64,000 bases of DNA from CALVLD01 sp964467585 (GCA_964467585.1 CAYXRF010000008.1:37137-101136), one strand, 5' to 3'; shown: positions 18,275-27,325, counted from the first letter of the stretch. Notes: generated by a model not told the origin, from the sequence alone. Program-made: numbers and translations.

Positions 18275-18933
18275 GCGTGCGTGTAAACCCACATCAAATT
18301 GTGCGCAGCGCCGCGCTTGAGCTTTTGCGTGACCGCGTTTCCGACCGTGCGGTTAAAACCGACATTCTGCTTTTAGGTGAGCGATGCGAGGCGTGTTCGC
18401 CGCTTCCTCAAAGGTTGAACATTGACTTTGGCGGCGCGGTGGAATATAATTCTCAAAACGTCGATATGCCGCTTTATCGCGGCGAGCCTCTTTTCAAAAG
18501 CGTGAGGGTCGGCGGCGCATACGTTGATTTTTGTTTGAGCGACAGGGCATATGAGCTGTTTTGTGATGATGTGCTTGCCGAGTATGCGGATATTGGCGTA
18601 TTACCTCAGGCTATACGCGTTGGATGCTATGCGGAATATGCCTATGCAAAGCTGTTGGACGTTGTGTATACGGCGCAGGACGGCAATTTCGTTCTTGAGA
18701 GTGAGGCGGCAAGGCGTGGGCTGTGGCTCTGCTTTTCGCTTGTTGACGCCAAGGACGAGCGGATGCTTAAAAAACGTACAGACGCGGCGACACGCTCCTG
18801 CCTTGAGGCTGTCGGATACGGTCTGGCGTCAAGCTGCGGCACGCGGCGTGTGTGTCTTAAAGCGGCGCGCACAATGGCCGCTCTTATGTATATGGCGATT
18901 AAAAATAACTCAGACGGAGAGTATAAATTATGA
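18271..18933 (+). CDS. ArgRS-like protein without catalytic core (tentative)
   Basis: A 220-residue protein I do not recognise with certainty. The segment SVRVGGAYVDFCLSDRAYE is like the end of the arginyl-tRNA synthetase N-terminal additional domain, where the motif reads like GPGFINFFLS. CYAEYAYAKLLDVV followed by a helical C-terminus (RSCLEAVGYGL...ARTMAALMYMA) resembles the DALR anticodon-binding domain (QYAHARI). The synthetase core with HIGH and KMSKS is absent, so this cannot charge tRNA. It starts with GTG overlapping the previous stop, and its own stop overlaps the next ATG, so it is translationally coupled on both sides. Possible roles are tRNA binding or regulation, both speculative. 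Confidence 0.6.
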   Translation: MSVRVNPHQIVRSAALELLRDRVSDRAVKTDILLLGERCEACSPLPQRLNIDFGGAVEYNSQNVDMPLYRGEPLFKSVRVGGAYVDFCLSDRAYELFCDDVLAEYADIGVLPQAIRVGCYAEYAYAKLLDVVYTAQDGNFVLESEAARRGLWLCFSLVDAKDERMLKKRTDAATRSCLEAVGYGLASSCGTRRVCLKAARTMAALMYMAIKNNSDGEYKL

Positions 18934-19586
18934 TTATCAAATGGTATGGGCATTCCTGCTTTTTGCTGACGGACGTCAATGGTGTGTCGATTCTTACCGA
19001 CCCATATGAACCAAGCGTTGGGCGCACGCTTTCGGGCATTGAGTGCAGCGCGGTGACGATAAGTCACGATCACTTTGACCACAACTATATCGCCGCTGCG
19101 GCGGGTGCGCCAACGATCATCAACACCATCGGCACGCATGACGTTAAAGGCGTTCGCGTAACGGGCTTCCCCTCCTTCCATGATGACGTTCACGGCAAAA
19201 AACGTGGTGAGAACATCATGTTTTTGTTTGAAATGGACGGCATTCGCGTGCTGCACGCGGGCGATATCGGGCATATGCTTTCGGCGGATTCCATCGCGGC
19301 GATAGGCGATGTTGATGTTTTGCTTGTGCCTGTCGGCGGCAAGTACACTCTCAACTATACCGAAGCGCGTCAGTTTGCAAATCAGCTTCGCCCAAGCGTG
19401 GTTATACCGATGCATTATCGCACGCCAAAAAGCAAGATTGATATTGACGACGTCAACAACTTCATATCCACCGCGAAGGACTGCCGCATTCATCGTCTAA
19501 ACGATTATGAGGCGACGCTTTCACGCCAGAGCCTCGGTGAGGACAGGGTCATAGTGCTTGATCCATTCGATCCAAGCAAAAGCTGA
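18930..19586 (+). CDS. UPF0173-type metallo-beta-lactamase-fold hydrolase
   Basis: A 218-residue metal-dependent hydrolase. It begins in the family's characteristic way (IKWYGHSCFLL) and carries the metal motif SHDHFDHN near residue 50, then HAGDIGH and IPMHYRT with further ligands. UPF0173/YtkL proteins are widespread and have no settled substrate; they relate to the UlaG lactonase group. The ATG overlaps the stop of the ArgRS-like gene, with GGAGA 9 bases upstream, so it is the third gene of the operon. Confidence 0.86.
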   Translation: MIIKWYGHSCFLLTDVNGVSILTDPYEPSVGRTLSGIECSAVTISHDHFDHNYIAAAAGAPTIINTIGTHDVKGVRVTGFPSFHDDVHGKKRGENIMFLFEMDGIRVLHAGDIGHMLSADSIAAIGDVDVLLVPVGGKYTLNYTEARQFANQLRPSVVIPMHYRTPKSKIDIDDVNNFISTAKDCRIHRLNDYEATLSRQSLGEDRVIVLDPFDPSKS

Positions 19587-19681
19587 CGTCAACCACCGAA
19601 CCGAATTGTTATTTGAATACAGCATTGAGGGCGCGGCAGCGATTAATGAGCCGTTAGCCCTCATTATTGTGTTAAAAGTGC

Positions 19682-19709
19682 TTGACAACGGCAAAAAAAG
19701 TAATATAAT
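19682..19709 (+). promoter_or_regulatory. sigma-A promoter of the PII-like / antiporter operon
   Basis: Perfect TTGACA (19682-19687), 16-bp spacer, perfect TATAAT (19704-19709). The ~60-nt leader that follows contains CCGCC, which can pair with GGCGG just before the ribosome site GGGGAGG, so the translation start could be masked by structure. Confidence 0.8.
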
Positions 19710-19776
19710 GATGAACGGAAATATCATTCGCCGCCCGTTAAGCATATTATAGGCGGGGAGGAAAGGTCGAAGCAAT

Positions 19777-20106
19777 ATGCAGCTTTTAGTGATAACCATA
19801 GATAACTGCGATGAATTTCTTGATACTCTCGCGGGGCTGAAGGCTCACGGGATGAACGGCATTGTGTTCCAGTCCACCAGTCTGAAGCACGCGCTGCTCA
19901 ACAGCACCGTGGACGCCGCGCCGATATTCGGTTCGCTGAGCAAGGTGATGAGCAACGACTTTGAGTCCAGCCACACGGCATTTTTGCTTTTGAGCGACGA
20001 CCAGATAGAGCACGCAAAGCGCGTTGTGCGCAGAAATACCGACGGGCTCGGCAAAAAGGGCGTCATGTTCACACTTCCGATAACATCATATGAAGGTATA
20101 GAATAG
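19777..20106 (+). CDS. small PII/CutA-like protein encoded before an antiporter
   Basis: A 109-residue soluble protein with alternating strands and helices as expected for a ferredoxin-like fold. Its length, its opening (LLVITIDNCDEFLDTL) and its close (FTLPITSYEGIE) recall PII-like proteins such as the c-di-AMP receptor DarA (109 residues), but the nucleotide-binding T-loop pattern is not clearly present, so this is only structural suspicion. It lies 10 bp before the antiporter gene on the same transcript. A regulatory subunit sensing a nucleotide or ion for the antiporter is plausible. The ribosome site is GGGGAGGAAAGG. Confidence 0.6.
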   Translation: MQLLVITIDNCDEFLDTLAGLKAHGMNGIVFQSTSLKHALLNSTVDAAPIFGSLSKVMSNDFESSHTAFLLLSDDQIEHAKRVVRRNTDGLGKKGVMFTLPITSYEGIE

Positions 20107-20116
20107 AAGGGTAATT

Positions 20117-21385
20117 ATGTCTCCGCTGATTATGATAGGGTTCGCCATGATAGGCGGACTTGCGCTTTCACGCGTCATGAAGGTATTCAACCTGCCCAAT
20201 GTAACGGGCTACTTAATCGCAGGCTTGCTGATAGGTCCAAACTTTTGGACGCTTGTAACGGGCGGCAGATTCGGAGGGTTGATAACCGAGGAAGGGTTAA
20301 GCAGTCTTAACATCATCACAACCGTTGCGTTGGGCTTTATCGCGCTTTCAATCGGCGGTGAGTTCAAACTCAACAACATAAAAAGATTGGGCAGCAAAAT
20401 TATCGTTATAACGCTTATTCAGGCGTTTACAACGGTTATTTTTGTGATTGTCGCACTTCTTTTTGTTCGCGGCAACTGCGAAAACTATGTTTCACGCGCA
20501 CTGCTGTTGGGCGCGATTGCCGCGGCGACCGCTCCTGCTGCAACGCTTATGGTGGTTCGCCAATACAAGTCGAAGGGCCCGGTAACAGACACTCTGCTGC
20601 CCGTTGTGGCTTTTGACGATGCTGTCGGGCTTATAATATTTTCGGTATGCTTTGCCCTTGCGGAGGTTTTTGCGGCGGGGAAGGAGCTGACCGTACAAGC
20701 GGTCGTGCTTGCGCCGCTTAAAGAAATAGGGCTTTCACTCGTTATCGGCGCGGGCATAGGGGCGATACTTGCACTCTGCTGCAAATGGTTCCATTCACAG
20801 GCAAACCGCCTTATGCTTATGATAGCGGCGGTTATTATGGGCGTTGCGCTCAGCGAGCTTCTGGAGCTTTCGTCTCTGCTTGTTTGCATGATGATAGGGG
20901 CTTTGTTTGCAAATCTGCGCAAGGACGCTATCCAGGTGCTTGACTATTGCGACAAATGGACGCCTGCAATATTCATGCTGTTTTTCGTAATATCGGGCGC
21001 GGATCTTAACATTTCGATAATTCCGCAGGTGGGTATCGCAGGCATAGTGTATGTTGTGATTCGCTCACTGGGCAAATATTTCGGAGCGTTCGCGGGAGCG
21101 GCAATCACAAAAAGTGAAAAAACTGTCAGAAACTATCTCGGGCTTACTCTTTTGCCGCAGGCGGGCGTTGCCATAGGCATGGCGCAGATGGTTGCCGCTT
21201 CGCAGGACCTTGCGTCTGTTTCCGATCAGGTGGTAACAGTCGCGCTGTTCGCAACGCTTGTGTATGAGCTTGTCGGGCCGATTATCACAAAGGTTGCGCT
21301 TACCAAGGCGGGAGAAATTGACACGCATATGCTCAGCGCAAAGCCAAAGCATCCCGCAAAAAGAAAGCCTCGTCAAACCGCCTGA
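20117..21385 (+). CDS. CPA2-family cation/proton antiporter
   Basis: A 422-residue membrane protein with about 12 transmembrane segments, of the Na+(K+)/H+ exchanger superfamily (KefB/GerN-like). It opens with the family pattern GFAMIGGLALSRVMKVFNLP...TGYLIAGLLIGP, and the acidic translocation site lies near VVAFDDAVGLIIFS around residue 168. It lacks RCK domains at the C-terminus, so it cannot sense NAD(H) or c-di-AMP itself; the small PII-like protein upstream could fill that gap. Ion specificity is not readable from sequence. Confidence 0.9.
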   Translation: MSPLIMIGFAMIGGLALSRVMKVFNLPNVTGYLIAGLLIGPNFWTLVTGGRFGGLITEEGLSSLNIITTVALGFIALSIGGEFKLNNIKRLGSKIIVITLIQAFTTVIFVIVALLFVRGNCENYVSRALLLGAIAAATAPAATLMVVRQYKSKGPVTDTLLPVVAFDDAVGLIIFSVCFALAEVFAAGKELTVQAVVLAPLKEIGLSLVIGAGIGAILALCCKWFHSQANRLMLMIAAVIMGVALSELLELSSLLVCMMIGALFANLRKDAIQVLDYCDKWTPAIFMLFFVISGADLNISIIPQVGIAGIVYVVIRSLGKYFGAFAGAAITKSEKTVRNYLGLTLLPQAGVAIGMAQMVAASQDLASVSDQVVTVALFATLVYELVGPIITKVALTKAGEIDTHMLSAKPKHPAKRKPRQTA

Positions 21386-21395
21386 CGCGTTTGTA

Positions 21396-21959
21396 TCACG
21401 GTCTAAACCTATCAACCAGCCCCGCCGCCCAATCAAGCTGCGGGGCTTCGATTATCTGAAAAACCGGTATGCTTCCATCGTCCTCAAACATAAGTATTTC
21501 AACATTTTCACGCGTGTAGTCCGCACGGATTCTTACATAAAGCAAAAGATACGTTACATACCCTTCCGCATATATGATTAGCGTAACACGACCGACGTCA
21601 GACGGATAAAGCTCATCATACTGCCGATCGGGAAGCACGGGCAGATGTGAAAAAAGCACACAGCCGTTCTCATCGGAATATCCTCTTGCGTTTGTCTCCG
21701 CAATCACCGCGCAGGCGTTCTTTATGGGCTTGCCCGTAAAACCGTCGGATATGGCAAGACCTATGCCTCCGTATCCCACGGCGGAAACGCCGCTTTCGAA
21801 TTGCCCGCCGTCAGCGCCATCGGTGCTTGAAACGCCGTCAATATTGCCCCCGCCCAAGCCGCGCACCCCCGTGCAGCCGCAAAGGGACGCGGCAATCACA
21901 GCGCACATAGCCGCGGCAAGCATTTTTTTGACAAAAATTAACAGACTTTTCATATTCAT
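21396..21959 (-). CDS. lipoprotein with carboxypeptidase-regulatory-like beta-sandwich
   Basis: A 187-residue secreted lipoprotein with a signal peptide ending in LCGC (Cys29), a short Gly/Ser-rich linker, and one ~90-residue domain with the pattern seen in carboxypeptidase-regulatory-like / transthyretin-like folds (GKPIKNACAVIAETNARGYSD). Two ATG codons (21959 and 21953) follow GGGGGG and either could start it. It converges on the antiporter gene and diverges from pgi. Function unknown; it probably sits on the outer face of the membrane. Confidence 0.72.
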   Translation of the reverse strand: MNMKSLLIFVKKMLAAAMCAVIAASLCGCTGVRGLGGGNIDGVSSTDGADGGQFESGVSAVGYGGIGLAISDGFTGKPIKNACAVIAETNARGYSDENGCVLFSHLPVLPDRQYDELYPSDVGRVTLIIYAEGYVTYLLLYVRIRADYTRENVEILMFEDDGSIPVFQIIEAPQLDWAAGLVDRFRP

Positions 21960-22045
21960 ACCCCCCGAATCCTTGTTTTCCCCATATAAATATGAGTTCG
22001 AATATGATATAATGAACCATATGTATGCAAGGAGTGAGCCATTTT

Positions 22046-23449
22046 ATGGAAACAAAATTCAACTGTGACGCCGAAAGAGTGCGCGTTGACTATACAAATA
22101 TGCTCAGCTCGTCGGTTGGCGAGAATGGCATATGTGATGAGGAGCTTAGCAGTATGCTCCCCAAAATGCAATCCGCGCTGAGCGGCTTAAGAGCCAAGCG
22201 CGGCAGCACAAGGTGGCGTGACCTTCCGTATAATCAACAGCAAATCGTGCGCGATATCAACGCCGCTGCAAAGGATATTCGTTCGCGCTGCACCGATTTT
22301 GCGGTGCTGGGGATAGGCGGCAGCGCGCTGGGACCGATAGCCGTTCATCAGGCGCTGTGCCATCTGCATTACAATGATCTCCCACCCGAAAAGCGTTGTG
22401 CCCCCCGTCTGTTTGTGGAGGATAACATCGATCCCGAAAGGATGAACGCACTGCTGGATGTGATAGATATCGACAATGCAGTGTTCAATGTGATAACCAA
22501 ATCGGGCAGCACCTCCGAAACAATGTCGCAGCTTTTGACGATAACGCGTATACTTACTGATCGCTTCGGTGAAGCCGCGCTTAAGGACAGAATCATCGCC
22601 ACAACCGACAGTCAAAAGGGCAACCTCATAGGCATAGCCAAAAGACTGGGGCTTACAACATTTTACGTTCCGGACGGCGTCGGCGGCAGATTTTCAGAGC
22701 TTTGTCCCGTGGGTCTGCTTGCGGCGGCGGTGTGCGGAATTGATATCGAGACTCTCCTTCGCGGCGCAGCATACATGGATTCGCTGTGCGACAGCGATGA
22801 CTTGCTTAACAATCCGGCGCTTATGCTTGCGGGGCTTGAGGTTATCGCAATGGAGAAGGGCGCCAACATAAGCGTTCTTATGCCTTATGCGGATTCTCTC
22901 AAATATTTTGCCGATTGGTATGCCCAGCTTTGGGCGGAATCCCTCGGCAAAAGGCTCGGCGGCAAGCGCTTTGGGCAAACGCCTGTCAAAGCGTTGGGCG
23001 TGACGGATCAGCATTCGCAGGTTCAGCTTTACACCGACGGCCCGTTTGACAAAACAATAACATTCCTTGCGGTGGACGAGTATCGCAGCAGCTTCACAAT
23101 ACCGCACGCGTTTGACGATGTTCCCAATGTGGCGTTCCTTTCGGGGCACACACTTAACGAGCTTATCGCGGCGGAACGCAGGGCAACGGAGCATGCGGTT
23201 ACGGCAAGCGGTCACATGAACAAAACGATAATACTTCCAAGGGTTGACGCGTTTACGATCGGGCAGCTGATAATGCTGTTTGAACTTCAAACCGCATACG
23301 CAGGGGAACTTTTGGGCATAAACGCATACGATCAGCCCGGCGTTGAGGAGGGTAAAAACGCAACATACGCGCTTCTGGGCAGGGCGGGCTATGAGGCAAA
23401 GCTTTCAGAGCTTAACGCCGCCGCCAACAAAGTGAGGAAAACAATCTGA
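22046..23449 (+). CDS. pgi: glucose-6-phosphate isomerase
   Basis: A 467-residue PGI interconverting glucose-6-phosphate and fructose-6-phosphate. Visible family signatures are GIGGSALGPIAV near residue 85, VEDNIDPERMN, the sugar-phosphate loop KSGSTSETM, and LWAESLGKRLGGKR. ATG 22046 is chosen because AAGGAG lies at 22029-22034; the ATG at 22025 would include the ribosome site. A TATAAT at 22008-22013 lies just upstream without a clear -35. The gene ends 4 bp before the rodA-like gene. Confidence 0.95.
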   Translation: METKFNCDAERVRVDYTNMLSSSVGENGICDEELSSMLPKMQSALSGLRAKRGSTRWRDLPYNQQQIVRDINAAAKDIRSRCTDFAVLGIGGSALGPIAVHQALCHLHYNDLPPEKRCAPRLFVEDNIDPERMNALLDVIDIDNAVFNVITKSGSTSETMSQLLTITRILTDRFGEAALKDRIIATTDSQKGNLIGIAKRLGLTTFYVPDGVGGRFSELCPVGLLAAAVCGIDIETLLRGAAYMDSLCDSDDLLNNPALMLAGLEVIAMEKGANISVLMPYADSLKYFADWYAQLWAESLGKRLGGKRFGQTPVKALGVTDQHSQVQLYTDGPFDKTITFLAVDEYRSSFTIPHAFDDVPNVAFLSGHTLNELIAAERRATEHAVTASGHMNKTIILPRVDAFTIGQLIMLFELQTAYAGELLGINAYDQPGVEEGKNATYALLGRAGYEAKLSELNAAANKVRKTI

Positions 23450-23453
23450 TAGA

Positions 23454-24662
23454 ATGAGCCTGTACGATCGCAAAGACCTAAAAAGCATAGACTGGCTGAC
23501 CATCATACTGGTGTTCGGCTTGGTGGCGTTTGGGCTTGTTGCGCTTGCGTCTGTGCTTGCAACGCCGTTTGACGGCACGGAACAGACATTCCAAGACATA
23601 CTTGCGCATCTCAATCTTGAATATGTGCAGCGACAATGCGTCAATTTTGTGGTGGGGCTTGCCGCCATGATATTCATAATGCTGTTCGACTACAACATAT
23701 TCAAGCCATTTATACTTTGGGTGTATATAGGCAACGTCGGTCTGCTTGCGCTGCTGTTCGTGTTTGGAAAGGTCAGGGGCGGTGCGCAGGGCTGGTTTGT
23801 GTTTGAAAGCATAGAGCGCGCCATACAACCGGGAGAGCTGTGCAAGGTGACGCTTGTGGTTATGCTGTCAAAGCTTGTATCCGCCGCTATGGACAGGGAC
23901 GGGCGTTTGCTTAAGCTCAAGGATATTGCAATCGCGTTGGGATTCACCGTGCTGCCATTTCTGCTGATAGTATTGCAGCCTGATTACGGCACGGCGTTCG
24001 TGCTGCTTGTAATAATGGTGTTCATATTTTTTGCGGCGCGAATCAAGTGGCTTTATATAATCATCGCCGCGGTGCTTGCGGGCGGCGCCGTTCCTCTTGC
24101 CTATCTGTATGTGTTTACCGACAAGCAGCGAAGCCGCATACAAACGTTTCTCAATCCTCAGCTTGATCCCGCGGGCGCGGGATATCAGGTGAGCCAGTCA
24201 AAGATTGCAATCGGCTCGGGCAGACTGATGGGCAAGGGGCTGTTTGAGCAAAGCACGCTTGCACAGCTCAAATTTGTTCCGGAGCGTCATACCGACTTTA
24301 TTTTCAGCGGCATAGTAGAGGGCGTGGGCTTTGTCGGTGGGGTGATACTCATTGTCGCATTCTTTGCGCTTGCGTTCCGTTGGCTTTATATCGCAATAAA
24401 AGCAAGGGATAATTTCGGTATGCTGCTGACGGTCGGCGTCACGGGTATGCTTGTGGCGCACGTTTTTGAAAACATCGGTATGACAATCGGACTGATGCCA
24501 GTCACGGGCATACCGCTGCCGTTTATCAGCTATGGCGGTTCAAATATGCTTACAAACATGATAGGCGTGGGCATTGTGCTCAACGTATATATGCGTCATC
24601 CCGTCAAGCGAAAGCGAAAGCGTGAGAGGATTAAGGAGCATGGCAAGCCTGTTACGCTGTAA
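23454..24662 (+). CDS. FtsW/RodA/SpoVE-family SEDS glycosyltransferase (RodA-like)
   Basis: A 402-residue SEDS protein with ten predicted membrane segments, a peptidoglycan polymerase working with a class B PBP. Family signatures include AIQPGELCKV (the PgE region), LQPDYGTAFVLL with the essential Asp, and GIPLPFISYGGSNML near the C-terminus. The length and extended N-terminus suit RodA or SpoVE; the closest subtype is uncertain. It follows pgi by 4 bp without a good ribosome site of its own, so translation may depend on coupling. Confidence 0.9.
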   Translation: MSLYDRKDLKSIDWLTIILVFGLVAFGLVALASVLATPFDGTEQTFQDILAHLNLEYVQRQCVNFVVGLAAMIFIMLFDYNIFKPFILWVYIGNVGLLALLFVFGKVRGGAQGWFVFESIERAIQPGELCKVTLVVMLSKLVSAAMDRDGRLLKLKDIAIALGFTVLPFLLIVLQPDYGTAFVLLVIMVFIFFAARIKWLYIIIAAVLAGGAVPLAYLYVFTDKQRSRIQTFLNPQLDPAGAGYQVSQSKIAIGSGRLMGKGLFEQSTLAQLKFVPERHTDFIFSGIVEGVGFVGGVILIVAFFALAFRWLYIAIKARDNFGMLLTVGVTGMLVAHVFENIGMTIGLMPVTGIPLPFISYGGSNMLTNMIGVGIVLNVYMRHPVKRKRKRERIKEHGKPVTL

Positions 24663-24775
24663 TCCGTGCCGCTTAGGGGAAGCTTTGTCACCATTATGTG
24701 GTGTGGGACGCATAGCCGCCATTGATTTGGCGCAGCATAAGTGTTAAATATATCTGAACAAAGGCTGAAAATGTA

Positions 24776-24803
24776 TTGAAACAGTTTTTCGTTGTGGTAT
24801 AAT
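24776..24803 (+). promoter_or_regulatory. sigma-A promoter of serC-serA
   Basis: TTGAAA (24776-24781), 16-bp spacer and perfect TATAAT (24798-24803), followed by a ~60-nt leader to the AAAGGAG of serC. I see no T-box or known riboswitch in the leader. Confidence 0.72.
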
Positions 24804-24871
24804 CTGTCATGTTGGGGAATGATTTTTTCCAATAGATATAAGCAATAAATATATTAAAGGAGACTTTAACC

Positions 24872-25960
24872 ATGGAATACAATCGTATCTATAATTTCTC
24901 TGCCGGTCCGTCCATGCTGCCCGTTCCCGTGCTTGAGAGCATCCGCGACAACATGATGAATTATGAAGGCTGCGGAATGAGCGTTACCGAGATGAGCCAT
25001 CGCTCCAAGGTATATGACGGCATAATCAAGGACGCCGAGGCGAAAATGCGCAGTGTCATGAACATCCCCGACAACTACAAGGTGTTGTTCCTTCAGGGCG
25101 GCGCTTCGCTGCAATTTGCGATGATCCCCATGAACCTTATGACAAAAAATCACAAGGCGGATTACATACTCACAGGCAACTTCTCCACCAAGGCATATCA
25201 AGAGGCAACAAAATACGGTGCTGCACGCGTTGCGGGTTCCACCAAGGATGAGAATTTTGCACGCATTCCTCAGCAGAACGAGCTTGATCTTGACCCTGAG
25301 GCGGATTATGTCCACATCTGCTTTAACAACACGATTTACGGTTCCAAGTGGAATTACATCCCCGACACGGGCGACGTTCCCCTCGTTGCCGATCTTTCAA
25401 GCTGCATAGTCAGCGAGCCGATTGATGTTTCAAGGTTTGGCGTTATTTACGCCGGCGCACAAAAAAACATTGCTCCCGCGGGGCTTACAATCGTAATAAT
25501 CCGTGAGGACCTGCTGTGCGAGCCAATGCCCTTCACCCCCGTAATGTGCAACTATGCAACGCTTGCCAAGAACGATTCCATGTATAACACGCCTCCCTGC
25601 TTCAGCATTTATGTATGCAAGCTTGTTATGGAGTGGCTTGAGTCTCTGGGCGGTCTTACCGAGATGCAAAAGCTCAACCAAAAGAAGGCTGCTTTGCTTT
25701 ATGATTATCTCAACAGCAGCAAGCTTTTCTATGCCACCATTAAGGAGGGCAGCCGTTCAATGATGAACGTTACTTTCCGCACAGGCAATGATGAGCTTGA
25801 CGCCAAGTTCATCAAAGAAAGCGTCGCGGACGGCATGACAAACCTCAAGGGTCACAGGGCTGTCGGCGGTATGCGCGCATCCATCTACAACGCAGTTCCT
25901 TATGAGGGCGTTGAGCACCTTGTTGCGTTTATGAAGCGCTTCGAGGCGGAGAACCTTTGA
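24872..25960 (+). CDS. serC: phosphoserine aminotransferase
   Basis: A 362-residue PLP enzyme of the SerC family converting 3-phosphohydroxypyruvate and glutamate to phosphoserine and 2-oxoglutarate. It starts with IYNFSAGPSMLPVPVLE, has FLQGGASLQFAMIPMNL and ends the core with the PLP-binding Lys in AGAQKNIAPAG near residue 197. AAAGGAG lies 9 bases upstream. The downstream serA has 34 bp spacing, so the two form a serine operon; the SerB phosphatase is not in the window. Confidence 0.96.
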   Translation: MEYNRIYNFSAGPSMLPVPVLESIRDNMMNYEGCGMSVTEMSHRSKVYDGIIKDAEAKMRSVMNIPDNYKVLFLQGGASLQFAMIPMNLMTKNHKADYILTGNFSTKAYQEATKYGAARVAGSTKDENFARIPQQNELDLDPEADYVHICFNNTIYGSKWNYIPDTGDVPLVADLSSCIVSEPIDVSRFGVIYAGAQKNIAPAGLTIVIIREDLLCEPMPFTPVMCNYATLAKNDSMYNTPPCFSIYVCKLVMEWLESLGGLTEMQKLNQKKAALLYDYLNSSKLFYATIKEGSRSMMNVTFRTGNDELDAKFIKESVADGMTNLKGHRAVGGMRASIYNAVPYEGVEHLVAFMKRFEAENL

Positions 25961-25994
25961 TTTTGTCACCACATAACTGAAAGGAGTATCAATC

Positions 25995-26906
25995 ATGCGT
26001 ATTCTTGCGTCAGACGGTATGGAAAAGTCCGCGGTCGCCAAATTGACCGAACAGGGCAACGAGGTAGTTGAACAGTTTTATTCTCCGGAGGAGCTTGCGG
26101 AGCAGGTCAAAAATTTTGACGTTCTGGTTGTTCGTTCCGCAACAAAGGTTCGCGTTCCGGTTATTGACTCCGCCGCGGAGGCGGGCAGGCTCAAGCTCAT
26201 AATCAGGGGCGGCGTCGGCATCGACAATATCGACCATGAGTATGCCGAGAGCAAGGGCATCAAGGTTATGAATACGCCGCGCGCTTCAAGCGACGCGGTT
26301 GCGGAGCTTGCTATTGCCCATATGCTGGGCGTTGCACGCTTTATAAGCGCGGCAGGCAGCTCCATGCGTGAAGACAAGTGGGAGAAAAAGGCTTACGCTA
26401 AGGGCATCGAGCTTTCAGGCAAAACCCTCGGCATAGTAGGCTTTGGGCGCATCGGTCAGTCTCTGGGCAAAAAGGCAGTCGCTCTGGGCATGAAGGTCAT
26501 AGCATATGATATTTACCATGTTGAGGGCATTGAAAACGAGAATATGCGTTATGTTGATATGGATGAGCTGCTTGCCAACTCCGACTTCATATCGCTGCAT
26601 ACTCCGTCGCTTGAGGGCAAGCCCCTTGTAAACGCCGAGACTATCGCCAAAATGAAGAACGGCGTTATAATCATCAACACAAGCCGCGGCACAAACATCG
26701 ACGAGGCTGCTTTGCTTGAGGCTATCGAGTCCGGCAAGGTTCGCGGTGCGGGTCTTGACGTTTGGAATGAAGAGCCCAGCAAGAACAAGGCGCTCTATAA
26801 CCACCCGAATGTCAGCTGCACGCCGCATATTGGCGCTTCCACAGTTGAGGCGCAGAAGCGCATTGGCGCGGAGATTGTTGACATTATCAACAAATTCTTC
26901 GCGTAA
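25995..26906 (+). CDS. serA: D-3-phosphoglycerate dehydrogenase, short form
   Basis: A 303-residue 2-hydroxyacid dehydrogenase making phosphohydroxypyruvate, the step before SerC. NAD-binding GFGRIGQSLGK lies near residue 150, the active-site Arg near INTSRGTNID, and the catalytic His in CTPHIGAST. It lacks the ASB and ACT regulatory domains, so feedback control by serine through an ACT domain is not expected. The strong AAAGGAG ribosome site and adjacent serC support the assignment over other hydroxyacid dehydrogenases. A terminator follows 15 bp downstream. Confidence 0.92.
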   Translation: MRILASDGMEKSAVAKLTEQGNEVVEQFYSPEELAEQVKNFDVLVVRSATKVRVPVIDSAAEAGRLKLIIRGGVGIDNIDHEYAESKGIKVMNTPRASSDAVAELAIAHMLGVARFISAAGSSMREDKWEKKAYAKGIELSGKTLGIVGFGRIGQSLGKKAVALGMKVIAYDIYHVEGIENENMRYVDMDELLANSDFISLHTPSLEGKPLVNAETIAKMKNGVIIINTSRGTNIDEAALLEAIESGKVRGAGLDVWNEEPSKNKALYNHPNVSCTPHIGASTVEAQKRIGAEIVDIINKFFA

Positions 26907-26920
26907 TCAAACAACAAATC

Positions 26921-26954
26921 AAACGGGCGGGGCTTTTGCTCCGTCCGTTTTTTT
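26921..26954 (+). terminator. intrinsic terminator after serA
   Basis: AACGGGCGG pairs with CCGTCCGTT (one G-T pair) around a short loop and runs directly into a seven-T tract. Confidence 0.88.
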
Positions 26955-27022
26955 AGTGCGCCGCAAAGCGTCCCACGGCAGATATACTTTGGGAATATAC
27001 AACGCAGATAAAAAATTACAGG

Positions 27023-27265
27023 TTATCTTTTCTTTTCGTCAGGCTTGGTGTAGGCGTTGGCGTTGGGGTCATAATTCTTAAAATGAGGAAGGTTGGCAGG
27101 CATGGATTTTGCAATGCGTTCGCGCTCACGCTTGTCTCTCACAATTTTTCGCACAACAAAATACGAAACAGCAGCCATGATTACAGCCGCGGCGAATATC
27201 GCCAAAAGCACGGCAGCTTCCAATCCGCCCGATGTAGTGCTTTGCCAATCGGTGGTTCCGAACAT
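27023..27265 (-). CDS. small single-pass membrane protein
   Basis: An 80-residue protein with an outside N-terminus, one membrane helix around residues 15-40, then a strongly charged cytoplasmic tail (KIVRDKRERERIAK...). It is not recognised as a named family. A good promoter and a GGGGGG ribosome site argue that it is a real gene. It is monocistronic, between the serA terminator and a hydrolase gene on the other strand. Confidence 0.65.
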   Translation of the reverse strand: MFGTTDWQSTTSGGLEAAVLLAIFAAAVIMAAVSYFVVRKIVRDKRERERIAKSMPANLPHFKNYDPNANAYTKPDEKKR

Positions 27266-27296
27266 ATTTCCCCCCGCAAAATTTTTTTACGTTGAC

Positions 27297-27325
27297 ATTA
27301 TACAGCACGATTCGGCATAATGCAA
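27297..27325 (-). promoter_or_regulatory. promoter of the small membrane protein gene
   Basis: On the minus strand, TTGCAT (27320-27325), a 17-bp spacer and perfect TATAAT (27297-27302), about 32 bp before the ATG. Confidence 0.65.

Noticed and set aside
18642..19493. 283-codon minus-strand frame opposite the ArgRS-like and metallo-hydrolase genes
   Set aside because: Shadow crossing two well-supported coupled genes.
24810..24871. T-box or serine-responsive leader before serC
   Set aside because: The leader is ~60 nt with no T-box sequence or terminator hairpin.
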